From NCBI RefSeq assembly GCF_050897975.1, contig NZ_JBPAXY010000005.1, positions 372,001 to 436,000 of the forward strand: a DNA stretch of 64,000 bases. The letters are read 5' to 3'. The stretch is from Pseudooceanicola sp050897975. Lineage in GTDB: Bacteria > Pseudomonadota > Alphaproteobacteria > Rhodobacterales > Rhodobacteraceae. The position numbers and the translations under genes were made by a program. The notes beneath the pieces were generated by a model that had not been told where the DNA came from, did no database searches, and worked only from the letters and a program-made list of their open reading frames with translations. Position 1 is the first letter of the stretch. Every line of letters begins with the position of its first letter. Positions 1 through 7,292 of the stretch are shown piece by piece.

Positions 1-25
1 TGACGTTCAGATCAGCCTGAAGCAT
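1..25 (-). CDS. nuoN: NADH-quinone oxidoreductase subunit N, 5' fragment
   Basis: Only the first eight codons (MLQADLNV) are inside the window; the gene runs off its left edge. The identification rests on position directly after nuoM, where nuoN ends the nuo operon in most bacteria, and on the resemblance of the first residues to alphaproteobacterial NuoN. NuoN is one of the three antiporter-like membrane subunits that pump protons in complex I. The gap to the nuoM stop codon is 17 bases, so the two are probably cotranscribed. Confidence 0.7.
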
Positions 26-42
26 TGTCTCTTGGCCTCCGG

Positions 43-1599
43 TTAGTGCGATGCGGCCACGGTAGCGCCGTGATCGCCCAGGCGATCCGCCGCTGCCAGC
101 GCGGTTTCATGATTGTCGACGAGCAGCTCGACCGAGGGGCCGATGATGTCCGTCACGAGGCTGGGGTAGATCCCCAGCAGGATGGTCATGGCGACCAGCG
201 GAGCAAAGATCCACTTCTCGCGCGCCTTCATGTCGGTGATCGACTTCAGGCTTTCCTTGATCAGGTCGCCCATGACGACCCGACGGTAGAGATACAGCGC
301 ATAGGCCGCCGAGAAGATCACGCCGGTCGCGGCGATCAGGGCGATCCAGGTATTGGCCTGGAAGGCGCCCATCAGGGTCAGGAATTCACCCACGAAGCCC
401 GAGGTGCCCGGCAGGCCGACGTTGGCCATGGTGAAGAACATGAAGATCAGCGCATAGGCCGGCATCCGGTTCACCAGGCCGCCGTAGGCGTCGATGTCGC
501 GGGTGTGCATCCGATCGTAGATCACGCCCACGCAGAGGAACAGCGCGCCCGAGATGAAGCCGTGCGACAGCATCTGGAAGATGGCGCCGTCCAGGCCCTG
601 CTGGTTGACCGAGAAGATCCCCATGGTCACGTACCCCATGTGCGCGACCGAGGAATAGGCGATCAGCTTCTTCATGTCTTCCTGCACCAGCGCCACCAGC
701 GAGGTGTAGACGATCGCGATGGCCGAGATCGCCAGGATGAAGGTGCCCATCACATCGGCGCCCACCGGGAACATCGGCAGCGAGAAGCGCAGGAAGCCGT
801 AGCCGCCCATCTTCAGCAGAATGGCCGCCAGGATGACCGAGCCTGCGGTCGGCGCCTGAACGTGGGCGTCGGGCAGCCAGGTATGCACCGGCCACATGGG
901 CATTTTCACCGCGAAGCTGGCGAAGAAGGCCAGGAACAGCAGCGTCTGCATCCCGCCGGTGATGGTCATGCCCAGCACGGTGACCGGCGACGAGCTGAAC
1001 TCGTGCGTCATCAGCGTCGGGATGTCGGTGGTGCCCGCGTCGGCGAACATCGCCACCATCGCGACCAGCATCAGGACCGAGCCCAGGAAGGTGTAGAGGA
1101 AGAACTTGAACGAGGCATAGATGCGGTTCTTGCCGCCCCAGATGCCGATGATCAGGAACATCGGGATCAGCGAGGCCTCGAAGAAGAGGTAGAACAGCAC
1201 CAGGTCCAGCGCCATGAAGACGCCCAGCATCAGCGTCTCAAGCAGCAGGAAGGCGATCATGTATTCCTTGACGCGCTTGTCCACTTCCCAGGACGACCAG
1301 ATGGTCAGCGGCATGACGAAGGTCGTCAGCAGCACGAAGAGGACCGAGATCCCGTCGACGCCCATCTTGTATTTCAGGCCCAGAAGCCAGTCGCGTTCCT
1401 CGACGAACTGCATTCCGGTGTCCGCCGGATCGAAGCCCGCCAAGATGAAGAGCGACACCAGGAAGGTCAGCGTGGTGGCGATCAGCGCCACCCATTTGGC
1501 ATTGCGCTGAGCCGCCTTGTCCTCACCCCGCAGGAACACGCCCAGGATCACCGCGGCGATCGCGGGCATGAAGGTGACGATGGAGAGAAGATTGCTCAT
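43..1599 (-). CDS. nuoM: NADH-quinone oxidoreductase subunit M
   Basis: Antiporter-like membrane subunit of proton-pumping complex I, 518 residues, about 14 predicted transmembrane helices. Conserved charged residues are visible: E141 in the FFEASLIPMF segment, K232 in the AVKMPMWPVHTWLPDAH signature, and K263 in LLKMGGYGF; they correspond to the essential Glu144, Lys234 and Lys265 of E. coli NuoM. The length is normal. The start codon overlaps the nuoL stop by one base, which implies translational coupling. A large antisense open frame covers this gene but is a GC-rich shadow. Confidence 0.98.
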   Translation of the reverse strand: MSNLLSIVTFMPAIAAVILGVFLRGEDKAAQRNAKWVALIATTLTFLVSLFILAGFDPADTGMQFVEERDWLLGLKYKMGVDGISVLFVLLTTFVMPLTIWSSWEVDKRVKEYMIAFLLLETLMLGVFMALDLVLFYLFFEASLIPMFLIIGIWGGKNRIYASFKFFLYTFLGSVLMLVAMVAMFADAGTTDIPTLMTHEFSSSPVTVLGMTITGGMQTLLFLAFFASFAVKMPMWPVHTWLPDAHVQAPTAGSVILAAILLKMGGYGFLRFSLPMFPVGADVMGTFILAISAIAIVYTSLVALVQEDMKKLIAYSSVAHMGYVTMGIFSVNQQGLDGAIFQMLSHGFISGALFLCVGVIYDRMHTRDIDAYGGLVNRMPAYALIFMFFTMANVGLPGTSGFVGEFLTLMGAFQANTWIALIAATGVIFSAAYALYLYRRVVMGDLIKESLKSITDMKAREKWIFAPLVAMTILLGIYPSLVTDIIGPSVELLVDNHETALAAADRLGDHGATVAASH

Positions 1600-3707
1600 T
1601 ATTCGGCCCCTCCGGTCATCGTCATCCAGGTCACGAAGACCGCGATGCCAATGACCATGGCAAATGCGTAGGTGAAGATGTAGCCGGACTGCGCGCGACC
1701 AGCGAGGCGGGTGAAGAAGGGGATGATCCCCATGGCCAGCCCGTTGATCCCGCCGTCGACGATCTTGCCGTCACCGCCCTTCCAGAACAGGCGACCGATC
1801 CACAGGGCCGGACGCACGAAGATAAAGTTGTAGATCTCGTCAAAGTACCACTTGTTCAGCAGGAACAGGTACAGCGGCCGGTTCACCTCGGCCACGCGGG
1901 CCGGCAGGCTCGGCTGCTTGATGTACATGACCCAGGCGGTGACGAAACCGATCAGCATCGCGACGAAGGGGCTGACCTTGACCCAGGTGGGGGCATGGTG
2001 CGCCTCGTCCATGACGTGGTTGTCGGCCGAGATGTAGATCGCGCCCTGGGGCGCCGTGCCCGTGGCGACCGCGTGGTCGCCTTCGGCGGCGGCGCCGTGG
2101 CCCGCATCGGCGGTGGCGTGCTCTTCGGTCGCGACCGCGCCCTCTTCGCTATGGCCTTCCGCGCTGGCTTCGGCGTGGTGCGGCATCCCGAAGAACTCGG
2201 TCACCTTGTCATGGTCGCCGAAGAACGGCGCGTACCACAGCATCCCGGCAAAGATCGCGCCCAGGGACAGGACCCCCAGCGGGATCAGCATGACGGTCGG
2301 GCTTTCATGGGCGTGTTCGTGGGTATGCTTGTCGCCCTTCTGCGGACCGTAGAAGGTCATGAACATCAGGCGCCAGGAATAGAACGAGGTGAACAGCGCG
2401 GCGATGACCAGCATCCAGAAGGCATAGCCGCCCTGGGTGCCCGCCCAGGCGCTTTCGATGATCGCATCCTTCGACAGGAAGCCCGCAAAGCCGATGTGGG
2501 TCAGCGGAATACCGACGCCGGTGATGGCCAGGGTGCCGATCATCATCGCCCAGAAGGTATAGGGGATCTTCTTGCGCAGGGCGCCGTAGTTCCGCATGTC
2601 CTGTTCGTGGTGCATCGCGTGGATGACCGAACCGGCGCCGAGGAACAGCATCGCCTTGAAGAAGGCGTGGGTCAGCAGGTGGAACATGGCGGCGGAATAG
2701 ACGCCGACGCCCGCGGCCACGAACATGTAGCCCAGCTGGGAACAGGTCGAATAGGCGATGACGCGCTTGATGTCGTTCTGCACCAGGCCGACGGTGGCGG
2801 CGAAGAAGGCGGTGGTGGCGCCGATGAAGGTGATCAGCGCCATGGTGTCGGGCGCATATTCCATCAGCGGCGACATGCGGCAGATCATGAAGACACCGGC
2901 GGTCACCATGGTGGCGGCGTGGATCAGCGCCGACACCGGGGTCGGGCCTTCCATCGCGTCCGGCAGCCAGGTGTGCAGGAACAGCTGCGCCGATTTACCC
3001 GCCGCGCCGATGAACAGCAGGAAGGCAATCAGGTTGGCCGCGTTCCAGTCGCGCCACAGGAAATGCAGGGTCGTCTCGCCCAGGGTCGCGCCCGAGGCAA
3101 AGATCACGTCCAGCGAGATGCTGTCGGTGAGGAAGAACAGCGCCATGATGCCGAGGATGAAACCGAAGTCACCGACCCGGTTCACCACGAAGGCCTTCAT
3201 GGCGGCGGCACCGGCCGAGGGTTTCTTGTAGTAGAAACCGATCAGCAGGTAAGAGGCCACGCCCACGCCTTCCCAGCCGAAGAACATCTGCACCAGGTTG
3301 TCCGAGGTCACCAGCGACAGCATCGCGAAGGTGAAGAAGGACAGGTAGGCGAAGAAGCGGGGGCGGTATTCCTCGCCCTCTTTGAAGTTCTCGTCATGCG
3401 CCATGTAGCCGAAGCTGTAGAGGTGCACGAGGGCCGAAACCGTGGTGACCACGATCAGCATGATGGTGGTCAGACGGTCGACGCGCACCCCCCAGGAGGT
3501 GAACAGCGAGCCGCTTTCGATCCAGCGCAGGATCTCGACGTGCTGGGTCTCGGCGGGGGTGTTGAAGAAGGTGATCCAGCTGAGCAGGCAGACCAGGAAC
3601 AGAACGCCGGTCGTGAGGATCTGCGCGCCCTTCACGCCGATCAACCGCCAGCCGAAGCCGGCGATGATGGCGCTGGCAAGCGGCGCAAGAAGAATGATGG
3701 GGACCAT
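1599..3707 (-). CDS. nuoL: NADH-quinone oxidoreductase subunit L
   Basis: Distal antiporter-like membrane subunit of complex I, 702 residues. The family signature HTWLPDAMEGPTPVSALIHA is at about 245-264, with E146 (MFFGWEGVGVASY) and K238 at the expected proton-path positions. The C-terminal part should form the long lateral amphipathic helix that lies along the membrane arm. Unusual feature: residues about 510-572 form a His/Glu/Ala-rich hydrophilic insert between late transmembrane segments, with a smaller HTHEHAHE run at 461-468. Four bases separate it from nuoK. Homology is certain; the role of the insert is unknown. Confidence 0.98.
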   Translation of the reverse strand: MVPIILLAPLASAIIAGFGWRLIGVKGAQILTTGVLFLVCLLSWITFFNTPAETQHVEILRWIESGSLFTSWGVRVDRLTTIMLIVVTTVSALVHLYSFGYMAHDENFKEGEEYRPRFFAYLSFFTFAMLSLVTSDNLVQMFFGWEGVGVASYLLIGFYYKKPSAGAAAMKAFVVNRVGDFGFILGIMALFFLTDSISLDVIFASGATLGETTLHFLWRDWNAANLIAFLLFIGAAGKSAQLFLHTWLPDAMEGPTPVSALIHAATMVTAGVFMICRMSPLMEYAPDTMALITFIGATTAFFAATVGLVQNDIKRVIAYSTCSQLGYMFVAAGVGVYSAAMFHLLTHAFFKAMLFLGAGSVIHAMHHEQDMRNYGALRKKIPYTFWAMMIGTLAITGVGIPLTHIGFAGFLSKDAIIESAWAGTQGGYAFWMLVIAALFTSFYSWRLMFMTFYGPQKGDKHTHEHAHESPTVMLIPLGVLSLGAIFAGMLWYAPFFGDHDKVTEFFGMPHHAEASAEGHSEEGAVATEEHATADAGHGAAAEGDHAVATGTAPQGAIYISADNHVMDEAHHAPTWVKVSPFVAMLIGFVTAWVMYIKQPSLPARVAEVNRPLYLFLLNKWYFDEIYNFIFVRPALWIGRLFWKGGDGKIVDGGINGLAMGIIPFFTRLAGRAQSGYIFTYAFAMVIGIAVFVTWMTMTGGAE

Positions 3708-3711
3708 GGGC

Positions 3712-4017
3712 TCAGCCTTTCATCACGTTGACGTCTTCCACGGCGATGGTGCCGCGGTTGCGGAAGAAACAGACGAGAATGGCAAGCCCGATCGCCGCCT
3801 CCGCCGCGGCCACCGTCAGAACGAAGAGCGTGAAGACCTGACCGGCGAGGTCGCCCAGGAAGCTGGAGAAGGCCACCAGGTTGATGTTCACCGACAGCAG
3901 GATAAGCTCGATGCTCATCAGCAGGATGATCACGTTCTTCCGGTTCAGGAAGATCCCGAAGATCCCGATGACGAACAGCGCCGCCGCCACCGTGAGGTAA
4001 TGTTCGATTCCGATCAT
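3712..4017 (-). CDS. nuoK: NADH-quinone oxidoreductase subunit K
   Basis: Small membrane subunit of complex I, 101 residues with three transmembrane helices. E37 and E73 sit in helices 2 and 3 and match the two buried glutamates (Glu36 and Glu72 in E. coli) needed for proton transfer. The segment NRKNVIILLMSIEL is the family signature. The start codon overlaps the stop of the 37-codon small gene upstream (ATGA), so translation of the two is likely coupled. Confidence 0.98.
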   Translation of the reverse strand: MIGIEHYLTVAAALFVIGIFGIFLNRKNVIILLMSIELILLSVNINLVAFSSFLGDLAGQVFTLFVLTVAAAEAAIGLAILVCFFRNRGTIAVEDVNVMKG

Positions 4018-4127
4018 CCGCGGTCTCCTTTTGCTTTCGGTCCCGCCTTGCAGCCCTTGGCGAGGCCAACGGTGACGGGCAGGAAGACGCCCGCAAAAAT
4101 GATGGCTATCCAGCTGGCAATGCTCAT
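4014..4127 (-). CDS. small single-pass membrane protein in nuo operon
   Basis: A 37-residue frame starting MSIASWIAIIFAGVFLPVTV, with one hydrophobic helix (about residues 3-22) and a Lys/Gly-rich tail. It overlaps the nuoK start by four bases (ATGA), an arrangement that usually marks a real translated gene, and a GGGA lies seven bases before its ATG. A longer in-frame extension upstream is Arg/Pro-rich and runs through two hairpins, so I chose the short form. No known family recognised. It may be a complex I accessory peptide or a leader that couples translation to nuoK. Confidence 0.5.
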   Translation of the reverse strand: MSIASWIAIIFAGVFLPVTVGLAKGCKAGPKAKGDRG

Positions 4128-4145
4128 CGCTGTCCCGTTTCCCTC

Positions 4146-4224
4146 CCCCGGATCGGTCCGGGGTCGCTTTTCAATTTCTTTGAAGCCGGCCGCGCGGCCC
4201 GCTCCGGGTTTGTTTCGCCCCGGG
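4146..4224 (-). other. two perfect GC hairpins between nuoJ and nuoK
   Basis: The nuoJ to small-ORF gap (4128-4258) holds two perfect inverted repeats. One has 7-bp arms CCCCGGA/TCCGGGG (4146-4152 and 4157-4163). The other has 8-bp arms GCCCCGGG/CCCGGGGC (4217-4224 and 4229-4236). Neither has a T-run on the coding strand, so they look like mRNA processing or stability elements rather than strong terminators. A shorter CTGAC/GTCAG repeat adjoins the nuoJ stop. Confidence 0.5.
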
Positions 4225-4258
4225 CGCACCCGGGGCCAATCTGACACCGGTCAGAGGC

Positions 4259-4867
4259 CTAAAGCCCCTGCCCCGGTTTCACATCTTTCAGTTCCATCGC
4301 CTTGGCCGGGTCGCGCCACATCTGCGCCAGCACGTTCTGGCGCTTGATGTCCTGGCGGTGCCGCAGGGTCAGGACGATGGCCCCGATCATCGCCACCAGC
4401 AGGACCATGCCCGCCAGCTGGAAGACCAGGAAGTATTGTTCGTAGATCAGCAGGCCCAGGGCCGCGGTGTTCTGCACCCCCTCGGGGGCCACGGCCAGAC
4501 GCGCGGCCTCGGCGGTTTCCGCCTCGGTCCAGCTGCCATAGGCTAGGGCGAATTGCATCAGCAGGATCACCCCGATCAGCAGAGCCAGCGGCATGTAGCG
4601 CGCCATTTCCGCCTTCAGCTCGGCAAAGTCGACATCCAGCATCATCACCACGAAGAGGAACAGCACGGCGACCGCCCCCACGTAGACGATGACCAGCAGC
4701 ATGGCGACGAATTCCGCACCCAGCAGGACAAACAGGCCCGCCGCGCTGAGGAAGGAGAGGATCAGCCAGAGCACCGAATGCACCGGGTTCCGCGAGATCA
4801 CGGTGAACAGGCCCCCGGCCAGCACGCAGATCGCGAAAAGGTAAAAGGAGAAGGCGGCGACGCTCAT
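4259..4867 (-). CDS. nuoJ: NADH-quinone oxidoreductase subunit J
   Basis: Membrane subunit of complex I, 202 residues, five transmembrane helices. The conserved third helix VIVYVGAVAVLFLFVVMMLD spans about 59-78; in known structures this helix contains a pi-bulge linked to coupling. The start codon overlaps the stop of the CMD-like gene (ATGA). Length and the order I-[CMD]-J-[small]-K fit a Rhodobacterales nuo operon. Confidence 0.97.
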   Translation of the reverse strand: MSVAAFSFYLFAICVLAGGLFTVISRNPVHSVLWLILSFLSAAGLFVLLGAEFVAMLLVIVYVGAVAVLFLFVVMMLDVDFAELKAEMARYMPLALLIGVILLMQFALAYGSWTEAETAEAARLAVAPEGVQNTAALGLLIYEQYFLVFQLAGMVLLVAMIGAIVLTLRHRQDIKRQNVLAQMWRDPAKAMELKDVKPGQGL

Positions 4868-5271
4868 GTCTCATCATCCTCTTGTTCGTCCATGACCTCT
4901 TTCGCCAGTTGGGCGGCCTTGGTCATGGCGGGAATACCGGCGAACATCGACATCTGTGCGATGGCCTCGGCGATTTCTTGTTTCTTCGCGCCCGCCTCCA
5001 GAAGGTGGCGCACGGTGATACGCAGCTGGCTTTCGGCCTGTGCGCCCTGCATGGTCAGACCCGCGAGGGTCAGGAAAAGGCGGGTCTTGGCGTCCAGCCC
5101 TTCCGTGTTGACGGTGTTGCCAAAGGCAAGCTCCATCCATTCCTTCGGCATCGTCGGCCAAAGCGCCTCGAACCCCTTGGGGGTGAAGCTCTCCAGCGCC
5201 GGGTTCATGGACTTGGCCATGTCCTGGGCGTGCCGGATGAACATCTCGAACGGGTTTTGGGCATCAGCCAT
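4864..5271 (-). CDS. carboxymuconolactone decarboxylase family protein in nuo operon
   Basis: 135 residues if translation begins at MADAQN, which has the ribosome site GGGAAAGGGGG just upstream; an ATG ten codons earlier has none. The core LDAKTRLFLTLAGLTMQGAQAESQLRITVRHLLEAGAKKQEIAEAI matches the CMD/AhpD-like all-helical fold. It contains no cysteine, so it cannot work as an AhpD-type CxxC peroxidase partner. It sits between nuoI and nuoJ and overlaps nuoJ by four bases. Its role in complex I is unknown; an assembly or accessory function is an inference from position only. Confidence 0.8.
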   Translation of the reverse strand: MADAQNPFEMFIRHAQDMAKSMNPALESFTPKGFEALWPTMPKEWMELAFGNTVNTEGLDAKTRLFLTLAGLTMQGAQAESQLRITVRHLLEAGAKKQEIAEAIAQMSMFAGIPAMTKAAQLAKEVMDEQEDDET

Positions 5272-5310
5272 GGGCGGCCCCCTTTCCCGGCTTATGTTCA
5301 ACGGAACGGA

Positions 5311-5805
5311 TCATCGGTAGGGCGCATCCAGTTCCAGGTTGCGGGCGATCTCGGCTTCCCAGCGGGCCCCGTTATCCAGCAGCTTTTCCTTGTCGTAGAA
5401 CAGCTCTTCGCGGGTCTCGGTGGCAAACTCGAAGTTCGGCCCCTCGACGATGGCATCCACCGGGCAGGCTTCCTGGCAGAAGCCGCAGTAGATGCATTTC
5501 GTCATGTCGATGTCGTAACGCGTGGTCCGGCGAGAGCCGTCTTCGCGCGGTTCGGCATCAATGGTGATGGCCTGGGCCGGGCAGATCGCCTCGCACAGCT
5601 TGCAGGCGATGCAGCGCTCTTCCCCGTTGGGATAGCGGCGCAGCGCATGTTCACCGCGGAAGCGGGGCGACAGCGGCCCCTTTTCATGCGGGTAGTTCAG
5701 CGTGGCCTTCGGCTTCATGAGGTATTTGAACCCCATCTTGAAGCCTTTGAAGATGTCCATCAGCAGGAAGTACTTGGCGGCGCGGGTATAGTCGACGCTT
5801 GCCAT
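5311..5805 (-). CDS. nuoI: NADH-quinone oxidoreductase subunit I (8Fe ferredoxin subunit)
   Basis: Peripheral-arm subunit carrying clusters N6a and N6b, 164 residues. Two CxxCxxCxxxCP motifs are present: C65, C68, C71, C75 and C104, C107, C110, C114. The start at MASVDYTRAAKYF was chosen because it gives the usual family length; the upstream in-frame sequence overlaps nuoH and reads like shadow. Two bases separate it from the nuoH stop. The N-terminal amphipathic segment (about 10-30) should contact the membrane arm near NuoH. Confidence 0.98.
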   Translation of the reverse strand: MASVDYTRAAKYFLLMDIFKGFKMGFKYLMKPKATLNYPHEKGPLSPRFRGEHALRRYPNGEERCIACKLCEAICPAQAITIDAEPREDGSRRTTRYDIDMTKCIYCGFCQEACPVDAIVEGPNFEFATETREELFYDKEKLLDNGARWEAEIARNLELDAPYR

Positions 5806-5807
5806 GA

Positions 5808-6848
5808 TCAGCCTCCAATCATCCAGCGGGCATAGGCGCCGCCGAAGAGTTCGAATTTCGCCAGGAATGCCACCAGCACGACCCAGCCCAGCGACAGCGG
5901 CAGGAAGACCTTCCAGCCGATGCGCATCAGCTGGTCGTAGCGGTAGCGCGGCACGACCGATTTCGTCATCGCGAAGATGAAGAAGACCAGGATGCACTTG
6001 CCGAAGAACCACAGGAAGCCGTCGGGCAGACCCGGGATCGGAGACAGCCAGCCGCCGAAGAACAGCGTGGTGGTCAGGGCGCACATCAGCACGATGGCGA
6101 CATATTCACCGATCATGAACAGCAGGAAGGGGGTCGAGCTGTATTCCACCTGATAGCCGGCCACCAGTTCCGATTCCGCTTCCGGAAGATCGAAGGGCGG
6201 GCGGTTGGTCTCGGCGTGGGCCGAGATCAGGAAGAGGAACAGCATCGGGAAGTGCGGCAGCCAGTACCAGCTGAAGATGCCATAGCCCGTGTCCTGCGCC
6301 GCGACGATGTCGCCGAAGTTCATCGAGCCGGTCGAGATGACGATGCCGATGATGATCAGACCCAGAGACACCTCGTAGGAAATCATCTGCGCGGCAGAGC
6401 GCAGCGAGCCCAGGAAGGGATATTTCGAGTTGGACGCCCAGCCCCCCATGATCACGCCGTAAACCTCAAGCGAGGAAACGGCGAAGACATAAAGGATGGC
6501 CACGTTGATGTCCGACAGGACCCAGCCGTCGTTGAACGGGATCACCGCCCAGGCGATCATCGCCAGAACGAAGCTCATCATCGGAGCGAGGAAGAAGACG
6601 AACTTGTCGGCGCCCGCCGGCACCACGACCTCCTTCAGGATATACTTGCCGAAGTCGGCGAAGCTCTGCAGCAGACCGAAGACGCCGACCACGTTGGGTC
6701 CGCGCCGCAGCTGGACCGCGGCCCAGATCTTGCGGTCCGCGTATAGCAGAAAGGCGAGGCACACCAGCAGGGGCACCACGATCAAAAGCACCTGTCCAAC
6801 AATCGTCAGTAGGATGCCTAGCGGGTTAGAGGTGAAAAACTCAGCCAT
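5808..6848 (-). CDS. nuoH: NADH-quinone oxidoreductase subunit H
   Basis: Membrane subunit that forms the quinone chamber with NuoB and NuoD, 346 residues, eight transmembrane helices. Both family signatures are present: ADRKIWAAVQLRRGP near residue 37 and AHAETNRPPFDLPEAESELV in the acidic third cytoplasmic loop. It lies between a lipoprotein gene and nuoI with spacings of 6 and 2 bases. Confidence 0.98.
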   Translation of the reverse strand: MAEFFTSNPLGILLTIVGQVLLIVVPLLVCLAFLLYADRKIWAAVQLRRGPNVVGVFGLLQSFADFGKYILKEVVVPAGADKFVFFLAPMMSFVLAMIAWAVIPFNDGWVLSDINVAILYVFAVSSLEVYGVIMGGWASNSKYPFLGSLRSAAQMISYEVSLGLIIIGIVISTGSMNFGDIVAAQDTGYGIFSWYWLPHFPMLFLFLISAHAETNRPPFDLPEAESELVAGYQVEYSSTPFLLFMIGEYVAIVLMCALTTTLFFGGWLSPIPGLPDGFLWFFGKCILVFFIFAMTKSVVPRYRYDQLMRIGWKVFLPLSLGWVVLVAFLAKFELFGGAYARWMIGG

Positions 6849-6854
6849 GTGTCC

Positions 6855-7292
6855 TCACACCGTCGGTATTCCGTTTTCCGCGCAATGCGCAGCGACAACT
6901 TCCGCATCGATCGTGCGCAAACCCTCGGGCAGGGCTGCCGAGACGGTATAAACCGCATCTGCTTCCCAGTGACCAGAGACCTCGGCGACATTTGTGCGCA
7001 GATGTCTTGCAAATCCGTAGCCGCGGATCAGCGCATATTGCGCCGCCGCACATTCCGCGTAGTCCGAGAGATCCTCGGGCCCGCGCGCCCCCCGCATGGA
7101 GACATGGAAATTCACCAGGTCCCCATCCAGAAGGCGGGTCTCAATCCCGTCATAGGCCAGCGATGCGGCAGGCATCTGCGCAGCACGGGTGGCGGGCTGC
7201 GGGGTGCAGCCGCCCTCCGGTCCGGCGCAGGTCATCCCGCAGCCGCTGAGGGCCGCCAGGGCCCCGGATCCTATGATCGCGACAGCTTTCAT
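6855..7292 (-). CDS. predicted lipoprotein in nuo operon
   Basis: 145 residues. The N-terminus has a hydrophobic stretch and a lipobox LSGC with Cys18 as the lipidation site, followed by a Cys-containing low-complexity segment. The mature part ends in a compact domain (about 45-145) with no motif I recognise. Its ATG overlaps the nuoG stop (ATGA) and it ends six bases before nuoH, so it belongs to the operon. Secretion to the periplasmic face is inferred from the signal; a complex I link is inferred from position only. Confidence 0.8.
   Translation of the reverse strand: MKAVAIIGSGALAALSGCGMTCAGPEGGCTPQPATRAAQMPAASLAYDGIETRLLDGDLVNFHVSMRGARGPEDLSDYAECAAAQYALIRGYGFARHLRTNVAEVSGHWEADAVYTVSAALPEGLRTIDAEVVAAHCAENGIPTV

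Noticed and set aside
25..3731. Long open frames on the plus strand opposite nuoM and nuoL, rich in His, Asp, Arg and Gln
   Set aside because: They are antisense shadows of membrane-protein genes in high-GC DNA; composition is abnormal for proteins, and no ribosome site or family motif is present.
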